Below, in pieces: positions 16,834-24,626 of a stretch of 40,113 nt of DNA. A program made the translations under genes and the position numbers. The stretch comes from Firmicutes bacterium CAG:124 (GTDB taxonomy: Bacteria; Bacillota; Clostridia; Oscillospirales; Oscillospiraceae): assembly GCA_000432135.1 (NCBI GenBank), contig HF990566.1, positions 1,746-41,858 on the forward strand, written 5' to 3'. The notes below the pieces were generated by a model, which did no database searches, had not been told where the DNA came from, and saw only the letters and a list, made by a program, of their open reading frames with translations. Position 1 is the first letter of the stretch; each line of letters opens with the position of its first letter.

Positions 16834-17432
16834 AGGTGATCTTAGCCAGCCAGAACCAGCACAAGCTGGTCGAGCTTTCCGCGATTTTGTCCCAGCTCGG
16901 CTTTGAGATCGCGCTGGAATCGGAATACGGGCTGCACGTGGACGTCGATGAGACGGGCACGACGTTTGAAGAAAACTCGCTTTTGAAGGCGGAGGCCGTC
17001 ATGAAGGCCAGCGGTATGCCTGTTCTGGCCGATGATTCCGGTCTCATGGTGGACGCGCTGAACGGCGCGCCGGGCGTGTACTCCGCCCGCTACGGCCATA
17101 AAAGCTCCGACGCGGAGCGCATTGCCTATCTGCTTGAAAATCTGAAGGACGTTCCGGCGGAGCGGCGCACGGCGAAATTCGTCTGCGTCATTACCTGCCT
17201 CTGGCCGGACGGCCGGAGGATCGTCGCGCGCGGCGAATGCCCCGGACAAATTCTGTTCGCGCCCAAGGGCACGGGCGGCTTCGGCTACGACCCGGTATTT
17301 TACCTGCCGGAGCTTGAAAAGACCTATGCCGAGCTTGCGCCTGAGGAGAAAAACGCCATTTCCCACCGTGCGCGGGCGCTTCAGGCATTTTGCAGAATCT
17401 ATCGGGAGGAATTTGAACATGATGACAAGTAA
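16830..17432 (+). CDS. rdgB: XTP/dITP pyrophosphatase (HAM1 family)
   Basis: The enzyme hydrolyses XTP, dITP and other deaminated purine nucleotides to keep them out of nucleic acids. The 200-residue product has the family signatures ASQNQHKLVEL at the N-terminus, TFEENSLLKA, LADDSGL (about 67-73), GVYSARYG, GGFGYDPVF and SHRARAL near the end. The ATG at 16830 overlaps the ftsY stop by four bases, so translation is coupled; a longer frame from 16659 is a shadow within ftsY. Confidence 0.96.
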   Translation: MKVILASQNQHKLVELSAILSQLGFEIALESEYGLHVDVDETGTTFEENSLLKAEAVMKASGMPVLADDSGLMVDALNGAPGVYSARYGHKSSDAERIAYLLENLKDVPAERRTAKFVCVITCLWPDGRRIVARGECPGQILFAPKGTGGFGYDPVFYLPELEKTYAELAPEEKNAISHRARALQAFCRIYREEFEHDDK

Positions 17433-17883
17433 GGAACGCGCCGAGCTTCGCGCGCAGGCCAATCCGCTGGACGTGACGCTCATCGTCGGCAAGGGCGGTA
17501 TTTCCGACACGCTGCTGGACGAGGCTGTCGTCCTGCTTGACAGCCACGAGCTGGTCAAGGGCCGCGTGCTTGAAACCTCCGGACTCACGGCCCGCGAGGC
17601 CTCTGACGCCATCTGCGAGGCGCTGGGCGCCGAGGGCGTCGCCTGCGTCGGCACAAAGTTTGTGATCTGGCGCAAGTCCGAAAAGGTGGAGCAGGAGAAG
17701 AAAAAGGCCGCCGCGAAAAAGCCGGCCAAAAAAGTCTCCGGCAACTATAACCCCGTCAAGGCCGGGCTTCGCGCCCGCAAGCAGGCAGCCGAGCAGCAGC
17801 GGAAGCAGCGCAAGCAGTACTTCCACGATAAGGCAGTCTCCGCTGCCATCGAGCGCAGCCGCCAGCAGAAGGAAGAGCAGTAA
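17419..17883 (+). CDS. yhbY: YhbY family RNA-binding protein with basic C-terminal extension
   Basis: The CRM-domain protein YhbY binds pre-50S ribosomal particles. Residues 1-90 show the domain: TSKERAELRAQAN, VGKGGIS (the GxxG loop) and CVGTKFVIWRKS. About 60 further residues are very rich in Lys, Arg, Gln and Ala (KKKAAAKKPAKK and QQRKQRKQY), which roughly doubles the usual length and should add RNA contacts. The ATG at 17419 has GGGAGGA eight bases before it and lies 14 bases inside the end of rdgB. It is part of the ftsY-rsfS operon. Confidence 0.92.
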   Translation: MMTSKERAELRAQANPLDVTLIVGKGGISDTLLDEAVVLLDSHELVKGRVLETSGLTAREASDAICEALGAEGVACVGTKFVIWRKSEKVEQEKKKAAAKKPAKKVSGNYNPVKAGLRARKQAAEQQRKQRKQYFHDKAVSAAIERSRQQKEEQ

Positions 17884-17913
17884 AAAAGAACACCGACAGG
17901 GGAGGGGCGCAGC

Positions 17914-19113
17914 ATGGCAAGGATCGGCATTTACGGCGGCAGCTTCAATCCGCCGCATCTGGGGCATATTTTCGCCGCGCGTAAGGCGCGGCAGCTGCTG
18001 GGACTGGACAAAATTCTCTTGATCCCCGCAGCCATCCCGCCGCACAAGGCCGTGGCCGAAGGCTCGCCGGACGGCGAAACGCGCCTCGCGCTCACGCAGC
18101 TTGCCATAGCTGGAGAAACCGGCATGGAGGTCAGCCGCATCGAGCTTGACCGGCCCGGCCCGAGCTATACCGTGGATACGCTGCGCGAACTGCGGGAAAG
18201 CTATCCGCAGGATGAGCTGTATCTGCTGATGGGAACCGATATGTTCCTGTCCTTTTTCCAGTGGCGCGAGCCGGAGGCCATTGCAGCGCTGGCCGTGCCC
18301 GTCTGCATGGCCCGCGTGCGTGCCGATGCAGCGCTTTCTGCGCAGCTGCTGGCCCAGCAGGAAAAAATGGAGGCCGTATTCGGCGTCCGGCCCATCGTTC
18401 TGCAGAACGACTGTCTGGAAATTTCGTCGACCGAGGCCCGTCGGCTCCTGTTTTTCGGCATTGCGGACGAGGTCCTGCACCCGGACGTGCTGGCCATGAT
18501 CGAACGGGAGAGGCTCTACGGCGTGGGCGGCGCATATCACGCGCTGCCGTTTGCGGATCTGCGCCGCGTCAGCCTTTCTCTGCACAAGGAAAAGCGCCGC
18601 GCCCACGCGCAGGGCGTGTCCGATACCGCCGTGCTGCTGGCAAGAAAATACGGCGCGGACGAGACGGATGCTGCCCGCGCCGGGATCCTGCACGATATCA
18701 CCAAGGCGCTCTCTCCTGCGCAGCAGCAAAAGCTGGTCGATCATTGGAAGCTGCCGGTATCGCCGTTCGAATACGCGCAGGCGAAGCTGCTCCACGCCAA
18801 GACCGGCGCGGCGGCTGCCGCACGTATTTTCGGTGAGAACAATGCCGTCGTCTCCGCCATCGACTATCATACGACCGGCAGAGCGCATATGACCCTGCTG
18901 GAAAAGATCATCTACATTGCGGATTATATGGAGCCGAACCGCGATTTTCCGGGCGTTGACCGCCTGCGGGAGGCTGTCTGGCGCGATCTGGACGAGGGCG
19001 TGCTGCTCGGCATCGACATGACGCTGGAGCAGCTTGCCCAAAAGGGTCAGCCCGCCTGCGCCGATTCCCTTGCGGCCAGAGACTGGCTCATCCAAACCCG
19101 AAAGGAACCCTGA
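17914..19113 (+). CDS. nadD: NadD-YqeK fusion: nicotinate-nucleotide adenylyltransferase plus HD hydrolase
   Basis: Two proteins that are usually separate are joined in one 399-residue chain. Residues 1-205 are NadD, which makes deamido-NAD from NaMN and ATP: GGSFNPPHLGH (8-18, HxxH nucleotidyltransferase motif), PPHK, SYTVDTL and ISSTEARRL. Residues 215-399 are a YqeK-type HD domain: RRAHAQGV with His231, GILHDITK with His260-Asp261, and DYHTTG later. YqeK members hydrolyse Ap4A to two ADP. The order nadD-yqeK-rsfS is conserved in Firmicutes; here the stop and start between the first two are gone. The ATG at 17914 has GGGGAGGGG upstream. The fusion links NAD synthesis and dinucleotide clearance physically. 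Confidence 0.93.
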   Translation: MARIGIYGGSFNPPHLGHIFAARKARQLLGLDKILLIPAAIPPHKAVAEGSPDGETRLALTQLAIAGETGMEVSRIELDRPGPSYTVDTLRELRESYPQDELYLLMGTDMFLSFFQWREPEAIAALAVPVCMARVRADAALSAQLLAQQEKMEAVFGVRPIVLQNDCLEISSTEARRLLFFGIADEVLHPDVLAMIERERLYGVGGAYHALPFADLRRVSLSLHKEKRRAHAQGVSDTAVLLARKYGADETDAARAGILHDITKALSPAQQQKLVDHWKLPVSPFEYAQAKLLHAKTGAAAAARIFGENNAVVSAIDYHTTGRAHMTLLEKIIYIADYMEPNRDFPGVDRLREAVWRDLDEGVLLGIDMTLEQLAQKGQPACADSLAARDWLIQTRKEP

Positions 19114-20394
19114 ATGAAACTATTTGGCAATCGCCGCCGTGCGGCGCATACAAAAAAGTCCGCGCTGTCGCGCGGTACACGCACGGCGCTGATCGCGGCG
19201 GTGATCGTGCTGGCAGTCGCCGGAAGCGCGTTTGCGGCGTGGAAGCTGCTGGTGAAGCCGGTGGAGCGTCCGGCGCTCTCCGAGCCGGAGCCGGAGCCTC
19301 CCGCCGAGGAAGAAGCGCCGGAGCCGTCCGCCGTTCCAGTCACACCGCAGGAGCTTGAGCCGGAGCAGCAGCCGGAGGAGGACGTGCCCACCGAGCAGCC
19401 CAAGGCGCTGCGCGACGGCGTGTATAACATTCTCATCTGCGGCACCGACGGCGATGGTTATCGCACCGACACCATCATCGTCGCCCATCTGGATGCGAAC
19501 ACGCACACGGTCGCGCTTCTGTCTATCCCGCGCGATACCCCGGTCGCGACCGGGGGCGGGGGACTTATGAAGATCAACTCGGTTTACGCGGGCGGCGGTA
19601 CAGACGGCATGGAACGGCTTGCCTCGCGCCTGCACAGCCTGCTCGGCTTTCCGGTCGACGGCTATGTGCTCGTCGATCTGGAGGCGTTCAAGAAGACCGT
19701 TGACCTTGTCGGCGGCGTCGACTTTGACGTGCCGCAGGACATGGACTATGAGGATGCGTCGCAGGATCTGTATATCCACCTGAAGAAGGGGCCGCAGCAT
19801 CTGGACGGCGAAAAGGCTATGGAGCTTGTCCGCTTCCGCAAGGGCTACGCCACGCAGGATATCCAGCGCACGCAGGTACAGCAGCAGTTTTTGAAGGCGC
19901 TGGCAAAGCAGTGCCTGTCCGTCAGCAGCCTGACAAAAATCGGGGAGTTTGCAGATATTTTTGCCGAATATGTCACCACGAGCCTCACAACCGGCAATAT
20001 GGTCTGGTTCGGCAAGGAGCTGCTGGCCTGCGATTTTGATACCATGCAGTGCTGCACCGCGGAGGGCGAGGGCGCGATGATAAACGGCGCGGCCTATTAT
20101 CCCCTCTACGCCGGACGGCTGCTGGAAACAGTCAACGCCTGCTTCAATCCCTATGACGCGCCGATCGCCTCCGGCACGCTGAATGTCGTCACGCCCGAAC
20201 AGGCGTATGCCTATCAGAAGCAGCCTGACCCGGAACCGGAAGAACCAGACGAGCCGGACGAGCCGCAGGATGCCCCGGAAGAGCCGGGAGATCCGGATGA
20301 GCCGCAGGAACCCGGCGCATCCGAGCCTACAGAAGACCCCTTCCCGGACGGTACGGTCTGGGAAGAACCCGATACAGATCAGAAAGGAACATAA
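19114..20394 (+). CDS. LytR-CpsA-Psr (LCP) family cell-wall ligase
   Basis: LCP proteins transfer undecaprenyl-linked wall polymers to peptidoglycan at the outer membrane face. The 426-residue protein has a basic N-terminus, one membrane helix (about 24-41), an extracellular Glu/Pro-rich spacer (56-95), and the LCP domain beginning DGVYNILICGTD with SIPRDT near 137-142 and KINSVYAGGG near 153-162. A second, strongly acidic Pro/Glu/Asp tail (about 370-426, repeated EPDEP-type units) ends the chain. The ATG follows the nadD stop directly, with GAAAGGA upstream. Its place between yqeK and rsfS is common in Clostridia. Confidence 0.93.
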   Translation: MKLFGNRRRAAHTKKSALSRGTRTALIAAVIVLAVAGSAFAAWKLLVKPVERPALSEPEPEPPAEEEAPEPSAVPVTPQELEPEQQPEEDVPTEQPKALRDGVYNILICGTDGDGYRTDTIIVAHLDANTHTVALLSIPRDTPVATGGGGLMKINSVYAGGGTDGMERLASRLHSLLGFPVDGYVLVDLEAFKKTVDLVGGVDFDVPQDMDYEDASQDLYIHLKKGPQHLDGEKAMELVRFRKGYATQDIQRTQVQQQFLKALAKQCLSVSSLTKIGEFADIFAEYVTTSLTTGNMVWFGKELLACDFDTMQCCTAEGEGAMINGAAYYPLYAGRLLETVNACFNPYDAPIASGTLNVVTPEQAYAYQKQPDPEPEEPDEPDEPQDAPEEPGDPDEPQEPGASEPTEDPFPDGTVWEEPDTDQKGT

Positions 20395-20399
20395 AAACC

Positions 20400-20796
20400 A
20401 TGCTCAGTGCAAAAGAAGTGGCCGCGCTTGCGGCAAAGGCGCTCGACGCCAAAATGGGTGAGGACATCCGCCTCATCGGCATCACCGACATTTCGACCCT
20501 CGCCGACTTTTTTCTAATCTGCACCGCCACCAGCTCTACCCACGTCAAGACGCTCTGCGACGCAGTCGAAGAGGCCATGGACGAGGCGGGCGAGCCGATG
20601 CTCTCCCCCGAGGGCCGCGGGCGAGCCGATGCTCTCCCGCGAGGGCCATCGCGGCGGCACGTGGGTGCTCATGGACTTCGGCAGCCTTGTTGTGCACGTC
20701 TTTACGGCGGAGGCCAGAAAGTTCTATGACCTCGAACGCCTCTGGCAGGACGGACATCAGGTGAATCTGGCTGCCGTTTTGGGCGAAAACGCTTGA
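20400..20796 (+). pseudogene. rsfS: Ribosomal silencing factor RsfS, frame broken by 31-bp tandem duplication
   Basis: RsfS binds ribosomal protein uL14 and blocks subunit joining in starvation. The N-terminal half is normal (VAALAAKALDAKMGEDI, LADFFLICTATSSTHVKTL). At 20590-20651 a 31-base unit is repeated in tandem; 26 of the first 27 bases match. The extra 31 bases shift the frame, and the product ends early at 20729 after 109 residues. Removing one copy restores the expected ending: SREGHRGGTWVLMDFG, VVHVF, FYDLERLWQDG, stop at 20796. The start ATG at 20400 has AAAGGA upstream and follows the LCP stop by five bases. Either the gene is inactive in this strain or the assembly is wrong here. 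Confidence 0.9.
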
Positions 20797-20821
20797 CAAA
20801 CGGCGCAAAAAAACGTACAAT
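20793..20821 (+). promoter_or_regulatory. Promoter of the leuS T-box unit
   Basis: TTGACA (20793-20798), 17-base spacer, TACAAT (20816-20821). The -35 box overlaps the original rsfS stop codon. Confidence 0.85.
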
Positions 20822-20829
20822 GACCCGGT

Positions 20830-21058
20830 AAAAGGCAGAGAAGGGGAATGCCCCGCGCGATTTTTTTCAGGGACCCGGCGGCTGGTGTGAGCCGGGAAAA
20901 TCAACCGGACGTCTCTCACCCCTGAGCCGCCGCCCCGAAGGCAGTAAGGACGGACGCATGGCCGCGTTAAAGGCCGCTTGAGGGCTGCTTGAAAAAACAG
21001 CTGAATCAGGGTGGTACCGCGTATTTTACGCCCCTGACCGTATGGTCAGGGGCGTTTT
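20830..21058 (+). ncRNA. Compact T-box leader, leucine specifier (CUC)
   Basis: The T-box AGGGTGGTACCGCG lies at 21008-21021. Upstream, GGCGGCTGGTGTGAGCCGG and TCTCACCCCTGAGCC form the short stem-I arrangement known from ileS leaders of Actinobacteria, in which the specifier codon precedes ACCCCTGAG; here that codon is CTC (20915-20917), a leucine codon. The identity agrees with the leuS gene downstream. Uncharged tRNA-Leu should raise read-through. Confidence 0.88.
21029..21058 (+). terminator. Regulated terminator of the Leu T-box
   Basis: CGCCCCTGAC (21029-21038) pairs with GTCAGGGGCG (21045-21054) around CGTATG and is followed by four T. It begins just after the T-box. Confidence 0.9.
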
Positions 21059-21093
21059 ATCATGAAAAAAATTACGAGACAAAGGAGCTTGTT

Positions 21094-23598
21094 ATGAAAT
21101 ACGATTTTGCAGCCATTGAGAAGAAATGGCAGGAAAAATGGGAGCAGGAGAAGCCCTATGCCGCCGTCACTGGGGACAAAAAGCCAAAGTTTTACGGCCT
21201 GATCGAGTTCCCATACCCCTCCGCTGCCGGTCTTCATGTCGGCCATCCGCGTCCGTTTACAGCCATGGATATCATCTGCCGCAAAAAGCGTATGCAGGGC
21301 TACAATGTCCTGAATCCCATCGGCTTTGACGCCTTTGGCCTGCCGACGGAAAACTTCGCCATCAAAAACCACATCCATCCCGCCATCGTCACGAAGAAAA
21401 ACATCGAGAATTTCACCCGCCAGCTCAAGATGCTCGGCTACGGCTTTGATTGGGACCGCGTCGTCGACACGACCGACCCGAATTATTACCGCTGGACGCA
21501 GTGGATCTTCCTGCAGATGTACAAGCATGGCCTCGCCTACAAGACCACCATGCCCGTCAACTGGTGTACGAGCTGCAAGTGCGTGCTTGCCAACGAAGAG
21601 GTCGTCGAGGGCGTGTGCGAGCGCTGCGGCGCGCCGGTCGTCCGCAAGGAAAAGAGCCAGTGGATGCTGCGCATCACGAAATACGCAGACCGTCTGGCCG
21701 ACGATCTGGATCTTGAGGGTCTGGATTATATCGAGCGCGTCAAGACCCAGCAGAAAAACTGGATCGGCCGCTCCACCGGCACGGAGGTCACGTTCAAGAC
21801 CAACACCGAAGACGATATCACTGTCTATACCACCCGCGTCGATACGCTCTTCGGCGTGACGTATACGGTCATTTCCCCGGAGCATCCGCTGCTGAACAAG
21901 TGGAAGGACCGCATTGCCAACTGGGCCGACGTGGAGGCCTACAAGCAGGCTGCCGCCCGCAAGTCCGATTTTGAGCGCGGCGAGCTTAACAAGGACAAGA
22001 CCGGCGTGCGCCTCGAGGGCATCGAGGTCACGAACCCCGCGACCGGCAAGGCCGTGCCGATGTTCGTCTCCGATTATGTTCTTATGAGCTACGGCACGGG
22101 CATTGTCATGGGCGTGCCGGGCCACGATCAGAGAGACTGGGACTTTGCAACGAAGTTCGGCCTGCCCATCGTCGAGGTCGTCAAGGGCGGCGATATCACC
22201 AAGAGCGCGTTTACGCTCAAGGACGATACCGGCATCATGGTCAACTCCGGCTTCCTCAACGGCATGACCGTCAAGGAGGCCATCCCCGCCATGAAGCAGT
22301 ATGCCATCGAGCAGGGCTGGGGCCATGAGAAGGTCAATTATAAGCTCCGCGACTGGGTCTTCTCCCGCCAGCGCTACTGGGGTGAGCCGATCCCGATGAT
22401 CTCCTGCCCGAAGTGCGGCTGGGTGCCGGTTCCTGAGGATCAGCTGCCCGTTGTTCTGCCGCAGGTCGAAAGCTATGAGCCGACCGACGACGGCGAAAGC
22501 CCCCTGTCCAAGATGACCGACTGGGTCAACACCACCTGCCCGTGCTGCGGCGGCCCGGCCAAGCGCGAGACGGACACCATGCCCCAGTGGGCAGGCTCCA
22601 GCTGGTACTATCTGCGCTATATGGACCCGCATGACGCGAATGCCCCCGTCTCCAAAGAGGCCGAAGCCTATTGGGGCCCCGTCGACTGGTACAACGGCGG
22701 TATGGAGCACACGACGCTGCATCTGCTGTATTCCCGCTTCTGGCACAAGTTCCTCTATGATATCGGCGTCGTCCACACAAAGGAGCCGTATGCCAAGCGC
22801 ACGAGCCACGGCATGATCCTCGGCCAGAACCCGCATTACGTCGGCAACGTCTCCACGGAGGAAGAAAAGCAGGCTCTGATCGAAAAATACGGCAACCAGG
22901 CGCTGCGCCCGGCAGTTAAGATGTCCAAGTCCCTCGGCAACGTCGTCAACCCCGACGACGTCGTCAAGGCCTACGGCGCGGACACCATGCGTCTGTATAT
23001 CATGTTCATCGGCGACTTTGAAAAGGTCGCGACGTGGTCCGACGAGGCTGTCAAGGGCTCGAAGCGCTTCCTTGACCGCTGCTGGAACCTGATGGACATG
23101 GCGAAGGACTCCGAGGCGCTCAGCGAGAAAAACGAAGCCATCATCCACAAGACCATCCGCAAGGTCACGCAGGATATCGACGAGCTGAAAATGAACACCG
23201 CCATCGCCGCCCTCATGACCATGGTGAACGAGTTCTACGCCAACGGTCTGACGAAGGGCGATCTGAAGATGCTCATGCTCATGCTCAGCCCGTTTGCACC
23301 GCACATGGTCGAGGAGATGTGGGAGCTGACCGGCGAGGCGGCCAAGACCGGCACGATGGCCATGCAGCAGCCGTGGCCGGAGTATGACGAGAGCAAGACC
23401 GTCGCGTCCCATGTCGAGATGGCCGTGCAGGTGCTCGGCAAGCTCAAGGGCACGATCAACGTCCCCGTCGACTCTGAGCAGGACTTTGTCGTTGAAACGG
23501 CAAAGCAGAACGAAAAGGTCGCCCGCGCCATCGACGGCAAGAGCATCGTGAAGGTCATTCTGGTCAGGAACAAGCTCGTGAATCTGATCGTAAAGTAA
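21094..23598 (+). CDS. leuS: Leucyl-tRNA synthetase
   Basis: The class I enzyme charges tRNA-Leu and edits misacylated products. The 834-residue protein has the HIGH-type motif HVGHP (48-52), the insertion with the CP1 editing domain (TGTEV, TTRVDTLFGVTY, GVPGHDQRDWDFA), Cys pairs of zinc-like type (CTSCKC...CERCG and CPKCG...CPCCGG), the KMSKS loop (609-613) and a C-terminal anticodon domain. The ATG at 21094 has AAAGGAG upstream; the longer frame from 20989 runs back through the T-box and is not real. Expression depends on the leucine T-box. Confidence 0.97.
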   Translation: MKYDFAAIEKKWQEKWEQEKPYAAVTGDKKPKFYGLIEFPYPSAAGLHVGHPRPFTAMDIICRKKRMQGYNVLNPIGFDAFGLPTENFAIKNHIHPAIVTKKNIENFTRQLKMLGYGFDWDRVVDTTDPNYYRWTQWIFLQMYKHGLAYKTTMPVNWCTSCKCVLANEEVVEGVCERCGAPVVRKEKSQWMLRITKYADRLADDLDLEGLDYIERVKTQQKNWIGRSTGTEVTFKTNTEDDITVYTTRVDTLFGVTYTVISPEHPLLNKWKDRIANWADVEAYKQAAARKSDFERGELNKDKTGVRLEGIEVTNPATGKAVPMFVSDYVLMSYGTGIVMGVPGHDQRDWDFATKFGLPIVEVVKGGDITKSAFTLKDDTGIMVNSGFLNGMTVKEAIPAMKQYAIEQGWGHEKVNYKLRDWVFSRQRYWGEPIPMISCPKCGWVPVPEDQLPVVLPQVESYEPTDDGESPLSKMTDWVNTTCPCCGGPAKRETDTMPQWAGSSWYYLRYMDPHDANAPVSKEAEAYWGPVDWYNGGMEHTTLHLLYSRFWHKFLYDIGVVHTKEPYAKRTSHGMILGQNPHYVGNVSTEEEKQALIEKYGNQALRPAVKMSKSLGNVVNPDDVVKAYGADTMRLYIMFIGDFEKVATWSDEAVKGSKRFLDRCWNLMDMAKDSEALSEKNEAIIHKTIRKVTQDIDELKMNTAIAALMTMVNEFYANGLTKGDLKMLMLMLSPFAPHMVEEMWELTGEAAKTGTMAMQQPWPEYDESKTVASHVEMAVQVLGKLKGTINVPVDSEQDFVVETAKQNEKVARAIDGKSIVKVILVRNKLVNLIVK

Positions 23599-23637
23599 AA
23601 GATTTCTTGGATTTTGACAGACAGTCGAAAAAAACAC

Positions 23638-23666
23638 TTGACAAGATTCGGCTTGTTCACTATAAT
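23638..23666 (+). promoter_or_regulatory. Consensus promoter of rpsU
   Basis: TTGACA (23638-23643), 17-base spacer, TATAAT (23661-23666), a perfect consensus fitting a highly expressed ribosomal protein gene. Confidence 0.92.
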
Positions 23667-23736
23667 AATCAAGCCAATTATGTTGGCCCTGAAAGCAGCC
23701 TGGAAATAGCCGGCTGCATCGGAGGGAGGGAAAACA

Positions 23737-23919
23737 ATGTCTGAAGTTCGCGTCAAGGAAGGCGAGTCCCTGGAGAATGCTCTCAAGCGGTTCAAGCGCA
23801 GCTGCGCCAAGGCCGGCGTCATCGCCGAGGTCAAGAAGAGAGAGCACTACGTCAGCCCCAGCCTGAAGCGTAAGCAGAAGTCTGAAGCTGCTCGCAAGAA
23901 CAGAAAGAAGTTCTATTGA
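23737..23919 (+). CDS. rpsU: 30S ribosomal protein S21
   Basis: The 60-residue protein matches bS21: EVRVKEGESLENALKRFKR at the N-terminus, then a Lys/Arg-rich helix ending RKNRKKFY. S21 sits on the platform of the small subunit and helps base pairing with the Shine-Dalgarno sequence. The ATG has GGAGGGAGGG upstream. It is a single-gene unit with a consensus promoter and a strong terminator. Confidence 0.97.
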   Translation: MSEVRVKEGESLENALKRFKRSCAKAGVIAEVKKREHYVSPSLKRKQKSEAARKNRKKFY

Positions 23920-23946
23920 TCCCTTCCCGGTTCATAAGACAAAAAA

Positions 23947-23977
23947 CGCTCCGTGCAGACGCACGGAGCGTTTTTTT
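23947..23977 (+). terminator. Terminator of rpsU
   Basis: CGCTCCGTGC / GCACGGAGCG stem with AGAC loop, followed by seven T and preceded by A-rich bases. Confidence 0.95.
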
Positions 23978-23987
23978 GAGTATCGCC

Positions 23988-24060
23988 TCAGCTGACAAGG
24001 GCTGGTCAGCAGCTGTTACACTTCCGCCCCCTTCCGCGACTATATAGGTGTCAGCTGACA
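23988..24060. promoter_or_regulatory. Repeated TCAGCTGACA sites upstream of the sigma factor gene
   Basis: TCAGCTGACAA occurs at 23988-23998 and again at 24051-24061; the second is part of the palindrome TGTCAGCTGACA (24049-24060). A further GTCAGC at 24005-24010 pairs with GCTGAC at 23991-23996. The sites flank the region where the promoter of the sigma-factor gene should lie and may be an operator. No convincing sigma-A promoter is visible between them. Confidence 0.45.
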
Positions 24061-24083
24061 ATACGAAACATGGAGGAACCTGT

Positions 24084-24626
24084 ATGGACGAACAACAGCT
24101 GCTTTCCCGCCTGCGGCGCGGAGACGAGCAGGCGCTTGCGGCGGTGATCGCGCGCTTCAGCGCCTATGTCGTGACGGTCATTCACAACCGGAGCCGCGGG
24201 CTTCTTTCTCCGGAGGACGAGGACGAGCTTGCTTCAAGCACATTTTTCGCGCTCTGGCAGTCCTGCCGGACAGTCAAGGCCGGGAGCATCCGCGCGTGGC
24301 TTGGGAGCGTTGCGCGAAACAAGACCGTCGACCGGCTGCGAAGGGCGCGTATGGATATGCCGCTGGACGAAGAGCTGGCCGGGACGGACGATTTTCTTCT
24401 CGAGGAGACTGTCAAAAAGGAACAGGCGCGGCAGCTGCGCGAGGCGGTCGCGCTGCTGTCAGAGGTTGACCGCGAGATCATCCGGCGGTTTTACGACCTG
24501 TGCCAGACCGCGCCGGAAATCGCCGCCGTGCTGGGGCTGACCCCTTCCGCGGTGCGTATGCGGCTGGTACGCAGCCGGGAAGCCATCAAAAACGAGTTAT
24601 GCCGGGGAGGGTTTGTATATGAATAA
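24084..24626 (+). CDS. Sigma-70 family (ECF-like) RNA polymerase sigma factor
   Basis: The 180-residue protein has only regions 2 and 4, as in ECF sigma factors: region 2 with LLSRLRRGDEQALAAVIARF and ASSTFFALWQS, the AWLGSVARNKTVDRLRR segment, and region 4 with LLSEVDREIIRRFYDL, APEIAAVLGLTPSAVRMRL, a helix-turn-helix. The ATG at 24084 has TGGAGGA seven bases upstream; a GTG at 24048 would lack one. It overlaps the next gene by eight bases, so the two are made together. The regulon is unknown; autoregulation through the upstream repeats is an inference. Confidence 0.92.
   Translation: MDEQQLLSRLRRGDEQALAAVIARFSAYVVTVIHNRSRGLLSPEDEDELASSTFFALWQSCRTVKAGSIRAWLGSVARNKTVDRLRRARMDMPLDEELAGTDDFLLEETVKKEQARQLREAVALLSEVDREIIRRFYDLCQTAPEIAAVLGLTPSAVRMRLVRSREAIKNELCRGGFVYE

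Noticed and set aside
21046..23847. A 933-codon open frame on the minus strand opposite leuS
   Set aside because: It runs antisense to a gene with unmistakable LeuRS motifs; long antisense frames are expected in GC-rich coding sequence. It shows no ribosome binding site or domain.
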